Source: Paramacrobiotus metropolitanus (Eukaryota; Tardigrada; Eutardigrada; Parachela; Macrobiotidae). Taken from it: 64,000 nt of DNA. Under the pieces are notes generated by a model, which searched no databases, had not been told where the DNA came from, and saw only the letters and a program-made list of their open reading frames with translations. Shown here piece by piece: positions 59,703 to 64,000 of the stretch. The position numbers were made by a program, and so were the translations under genes. Numbering within the stretch: the stretch's first letter is position 1; the number at the start of each line of letters is the position of its first letter. Where the stretch lies: NCBI RefSeq assembly GCF_019649055.1, contig NW_026570227.1, positions 124,001 to 188,000 of the forward strand, given 5' to 3'.

Positions 59703-60749
59703 ATGCCTCGTCTTAGTTATGGCAAGCGTGCAGCCATTTTGGCCCACCCCATGCCTCCTCACATGTTCCTATTTGTCAACCGGCAGCACTACGTCAACTG
59801 GTCCATCAAGCAAGCTGGTAAGTTGACCTTTAATCTAATTTTTGTTTTGAAATAAATTTAAAAAAATTAAAAATTAAAATATTTATTTTCTATAGATGAA
59901 ATTATGCAATACCTTAAGATATGGCAGTCGAGATCGGACGAAGAGAATGTTAAACAAGCTCAGCATTTCAAGGGTATGTTTTAATTATTGTTTGTTAAGT
60001 TTGATTATATTCCTAATTTTTATTTTATTTTCATTAGATATTGTAAGCACTGTACTTCGTGTGGCGTTGAAGGCTGAGTACACGTGGGTTAAGGGCATTG
60101 GTCAGGATCACCGTGACCTGATGGATTGGTTGCACGAGCTAGAGGTATTATTTAATAAATTAGATAAACGTTTTTTGAAACCCTATTATAGATTTTTTAT
60201 CTTTAGTGACTAATTGACGCTTTGTGCCCTGGTTTGTTTGTTAACGTGCGTGCCTGGAATTACGTTGCTGAGCTACCAGAACCACCCCTGTCGTATCGTA
60301 AGGCTAAACCAAAGGCTCAGCATAAGGCTCAACCAAAGGCCAAGCCTCAGGTGAAGCGCGTGGTTAAGCCGAAGGCTAAGCCCGTGTCTAAGCCGAAGGC
60401 TAAGTCTTTGGTGAAGCCGAAGGCTAAGCCTTTGGTGAAGCCGAAGGCTAAGCCTGTGATTCCACCCATGCCTCGCCTCACTTTCCCCAGCTGCTCCGAA
60501 GTCATCACCCTTGACCCGCCTACGCCTCGCCTCGTCTTCCCTAGCTGCTCCGAGGTCATCACACTGGACGACTCTATTGCGGAGGGTGAGCACATCATGG
60601 ACTTCAGCAGCATTTGGGGTAAGCATACGCCTGTTCAACAGTTGACTGCGGAGTTGGAGGAGATGGTACTGGATGACGGACCTGTCTCACTGCATTCTTT
60701 TGATTTCAATGACACTTGGATGCCATCTGTTAACTTTAAGTTCAATTAG
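59703..60749 (+). CDS. Spliced gene for a Lys/Pro/Ala-rich basic protein
   Basis: Exon 1 at 59703-59817 (MPRLSYGKRAAILAHPMPP...), intron GTAAGT...CTATAG, exon 2 at 59896-59973, intron GTATGT...CATTAG, exon 3 at 60038-60144 (VLRVALKAEYTWVKGIGQD), and a last exon from about 60205. The first two introns keep frame at phase 1; the last join is uncertain. The last exon carries a KPKAKP-type repeat of about ten units, like histone H1 tails or DNA-condensing viral core proteins, then two copies of RL(T/V)FPSCSEVITLD and an acidic end. The N-terminal part is not recognised. The gene ends just before the right inverted end. Confidence 0.65.
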
Positions 60750-60799
60750 AATGTACGTGTGGTTAATGCGAATGTTTTTCTGCTTCTTTAAGCTGAGTT

Positions 60800-61262
60800 C
60801 AAACAAAAGAAAGGGAAATTCAGTTCGGCTCTAAACCGGTTCAATCGGCTCCAAACCGGTTCGACTGAAAACCGGACCGAAACCGAGCCGAACCGGACCG
60901 AAACCGAGTTGACGCTAAACTAGCGGCATATCTTCTGGCGAGAAAAAATTTTTGTTGATAAAAGCAAAATTTTGCAAATCTATCTAAAAATTTTAAATCT
61001 TGAAATCATTCCTTCAGATAACTAATACAATTTTCTGACAACATTTTTAGAATCCACGACATCGATTCACAGAAAAAGTGTTTAAAAGGCAAAACGAAAG
61101 GTTTTTTAGTGGCGCGATTGTAACCGCCCAAAATGTTTGAGGGCGTATGGTGGCCCGGCAGTCAGCAATTTTTTTTCAAACAATTTTTGAAAAATGGTTT
61201 CTCTACATCAGAAAAATGCGTTAAAAAGTATTCCAAAGGCCGATTTGCTCTAAAAACAAAGT
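60800..61262 (-). repeat. Right inverted end of the IAP module
   Basis: Inverted counterpart of 57017-57390, with some extra sequence at 60940-61030. Confidence 0.8.
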
Positions 61263-62784
61263 CCCGAGGTGGAGGGGGGTTTTGCATATTCACCGATGCA
61301 CTTGAATCTTAAATACTCACTTTCAAAGATTTAAATAACTACAAGTCTACAAGTTATCCATTTTAAAACATTTATATTGGTTAAATAAATTTAAACTTGA
61401 AGAGAAAAATAACTGAATAGCCGGAAAAAGGGATGATGAAAAACTTCAGCAGCTAGGTACTGAAATTTTTAATTACTTAATTATCTTAACTTTCAAGTCT
61501 CTGATTGAGAGAATATCGGATGTTAGAAACTTAGAATACCTTAGATAAATATATATGTAAAAAATTATCTTCGAAAAAACTGATAGTTGCCGTTGAAACC
61601 CAATGCAGAAAACTGGTTTCCCACATTTCGTGTGCCGCTTTAAAATGCAAGATCAAAATGCAACAAAAATAATGCGAATTAACATTGAAGAAATTTCAAG
61701 AAATTCTAAAATTATGAATGAACGTTTCTAATTCAAAATTCATAATTAAATAATATTTCAATAAATTTGATTTAGAAACCAAATTATTGCTCTCAGTGTT
61801 TAAATTATTTTCGAATTTTGTTTTAAATCGTTTTTACTTACAACTGAATTCCAAAGTATTACTGTATAAAAAAATAAATTTAAGCGCAAAGTTTTTTTAA
61901 ATTTATATTTCTAATCCAATAAGTTACTTTTTGGAATTTGTTTTGCGGATTCGTTAAGTGTACAGTCAACTTTAATTTCAAAATCTGCTTTCTATATTTT
62001 TTTTTGGATTCTGTATCTGAATTTTTATCAGTTTTTAGAATTCGCAGCAAATTTCCGAGACATTGTTTAAGTTCGGGTATGATTCCAAACTGAAGATGTT
62101 TTAACTTATCAAATTACTTTTCCTAACGTTGCAATAGCGGTCAATCTGAATACAACTGTCGATTGATTTTTTAACGGTTACCGCAAGTCTTTGCTCCTCG
62201 AAAATGCATATTATATTTTGACTTATTTTTTAACTTTGTATCATTTGCTTTCTGGGAATGCAGCGGAAAAACAAACTCTTGCAAAAACAGCTAGATATTT
62301 GAATTTCCCTTAAATCTATTCGACAGTTTTTTTCTAATCTGCAGATGACACAAAAGCATGAACACCTTTTGGGCTGAAAAGCTTACCCCAGCATTCGATC
62401 GAGGAGATTTTACACGGAAGTGAAAGAAACATAGTGTCGCTAATTCTTTCAGGTTTTAAATAATTATATTTCCTGGGAACTATTCTAAAATTGAAAAACA
62501 ACTGCGCCGTTGTGCGGTGTAGAAACGGTGTGCATATTTCTGCGCATCTACTTACATGTTATTTTTGAACAAGGTAGTTTACATTCTATAATGAGCCCTT
62601 GATATACCGGTTTACTTTAACTTATTGAAATTTCTCCATTTCTATAATTCTTCTACTGTATGATGCGACCACCAACATCTTTCTTGTGGGTATATGCAGT
62701 TCGACAAAATGTCTTAAAAGAATGTAAAAAAGTACGTGGGATTACGCGAAAGCGAAAGTTTTCTCGGAGTAAAACGTGTTAATA
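61263..62784. other. AT-rich DNA without genes
   Basis: 1.5 kb, strongly AT-rich, with no believable frame on either strand. Confidence 0.5.
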
Positions 62785-63687
62785 CAAAGGACGCTCCAAA
62801 AGTAAGTTTCCCTATTTTGTATCTCCCAGCACAAAGGCCTTTAGCTCTTACTATCAATACAGATATAAATGCCATTTACTAAGGAACTTAAGAAAAATAT
62901 AACTCAGTTTAAGTACAATCAAATGGAAAAGAATTGCCAAAAAAACGTTCGACCACTTTTCGCACTTGTGCCACGGATTTTACCAGGACCGTTTTTGCAA
63001 TTTTTCTCAAACATCCTCTAAACTTTTTATAACGCACTAAGCGTCCACAAGTTAAGTATTCTTCTCTCTTCTAATCTCAATCAATAAACAAAGGAAATTA
63101 CTCATACTGTTTTTCTGGGAAAATAGAAACTATCGATGACTAGGAGCAAAACCCACAAAGCTGCCCTACTTCCAGACGATGAAAAAATCCAAATTTCATG
63201 AAAAAATTTATTGCCCTCGCTGTAACTTAAAAGTCCATTGGTCTTAGATGCGCATAACTGCGCATAAAATGTTCTATTTATTGATGAAAGAATCTTGAAT
63301 TCATAGGAGCGAGAAGGCTGAATAAGGCAAAATTTGGTGTCTCGAGTATAAAAATTTTTACTCAAACTCCTGAACTCTCCAAGATGATTTTGCGACTAGG
63401 GAAATATTAGCATACTATTTGCTATTAACACTTTTAATTCACCGTCGAAAACTTGACTGGGGCGGAAGGGATGCAAAATGAATCGGGTTTTAAAAAGACC
63501 GTGGACAAACTGAAAAGCGTACGAGCCCATTTTATTTCCCCTTTCTCGCGTTTTTCATCAAACCATTTGATTCTTATTTTCCTGGTTTGTTTACATAATT
63601 GCTTATCTACAAAAAACATATCAGATGTATATTACTTCAGATGGCGGGGAGGCAAAATAGCGAAACTTACTTTTGGAGCGTCCTTTG
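62785..63687. mobile_element. Mariner/Tc1-like TIR element, 903 bp, decayed or non-autonomous
   Basis: Inverted termini of 35 bp with one mismatch, beginning CAAAGGACGCTCCAAAAGT, at 62785-62819 and 63653-63687. They are flanked by TA on both sides (62783-62784 and 63688-63689). TA duplication and the AAAAGTAAGTTT-type end fit mariner-like elements. No intact transposase is seen in the 830-bp interior. Confidence 0.75.
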
Positions 63688-63689
63688 TA

Positions 63690-64000
63690 GTATCATGTAC
63701 CCTGCGCTTCCGTTAAACTTATACAGAATTTATTAATTTCCACGATTAATTCTGCAGCTTCAGCGCTTACGTGTTTATAAGATTCTACTTCATACATTCG
63801 CTGCCTTATACAATAGCTAGACTCGAAAGGCACTTTAAATGCGTTCTGTACGATACAGAGCCGGAAGTTCTGTATTGTTTCGATCGCACCCCCTTACCGC
63901 TGATTGGACGAACGAGTTAAAGTGTTCTGTATCTAAAAGGAACTCTCCTGGCTCCGTTACGATACAGAACTTTATTTTTATGCTAGATCAAATTTATTTT
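63690..64000. other. Window end with an imperfect inverted pair
   Basis: No gene. GTTCTGTA...GATACAGAGCCGG (63843-63866) is mirrored by CTGGCTCCGTTACGATACAGAAC (63949-63971), perhaps a small MITE of about 130 bp. Confidence 0.35.

Larger units (their letters stand above)
57017..61262. mobile_element. Module with long inverted ends carrying two divergent genes
   Basis: The left end (about 57017-57390) and right end (about 60800-61262) are inverted copies. The inner part, a run of CGGTTTCGGTCCGGTT-type words, is nearly identical; the outer part, including TTTGGGCGGTT, GCGCCACTAA and TTTTTAGAGC, is diverged and partly deleted. Between them an IAP gene and a basic-protein gene diverge from a shared 1.4-kb middle. 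No transposase, polymerase, capsid or integrase is seen, so it may be non-autonomous. Whether it is a transposon, a virus-derived piece or a folded-back host duplication is open. Confidence 0.6.

Noticed and set aside
63102-63365. Mariner transposase remnant on the minus strand
   Set aside because: I could not find the catalytic Asp blocks or the helix-turn-helix; only the ends support the assignment.

Overview
The window looks like nuclear DNA of an invertebrate animal. It has short AT-rich introns with GT..AG ends, TATA boxes and AATAAA signals, an intron-poor rhodopsin-like GPCR, an IAP with BIR and RING domains, and many eukaryotic mobile elements. The GPCR style and the mix of elements would fit a tardigrade or a similar small invertebrate, but this is a weak guess and the sequence does not settle it.

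Layout. 1-2265: the right-hand part of a DIRS/PAT-like tyrosine-recombinase retroelement, cut by the window edge, with split direct repeats. 2.3-12.5 kb: a local family of four copies of a coiled-coil P-loop gene whose products begin Met-Gly. One copy is intact (7737-8822), one has a single frame change (4965-6061), one is a short relic (3089-3580), and one is an inverted relic (9066-11833) split by a young non-autonomous LTR element (9240-10903). A hAT-type MITE with a perfect 8-bp target duplication lies at 6279-6799.

12910-49313: one very large LTR retroelement of the Ty3/Gypsy type, 36.4 kb between two 434-bp LTRs that differ at one position I could see, with a 4-bp target duplication. 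It carries a coiled-coil leader protein, gag, protease and a full pol (RT, RNase H, integrase). About 19 kb of sequence, mostly coding, of no recognised family follows, and then a 3 kb 3' region. Nested in it at 28597-34653 is a hAT-like TIR element, which itself holds a Helitron (28804-33995) with an intact 1490-residue Rep-helicase. Short stem-loops with A-rich loops and changing but complementary stems recur through its coding and non-coding parts.

49.3-57 kb: mostly non-coding host DNA with one GPCR gene (52518-53573), a possible signal-peptide exon, a Helitron-like 3' end, an 88-bp tandem repeat and a 10-bp satellite. 57.0-61.3 kb: a module bounded by inverted repeats of about 0.4 kb, holding two divergent genes, an IAP and a spliced gene for a Lys-Pro-Ala-rich basic protein, each with its own TATA box. 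61.3-64 kb: AT-rich DNA with a mariner-like TIR element (62785-63687).
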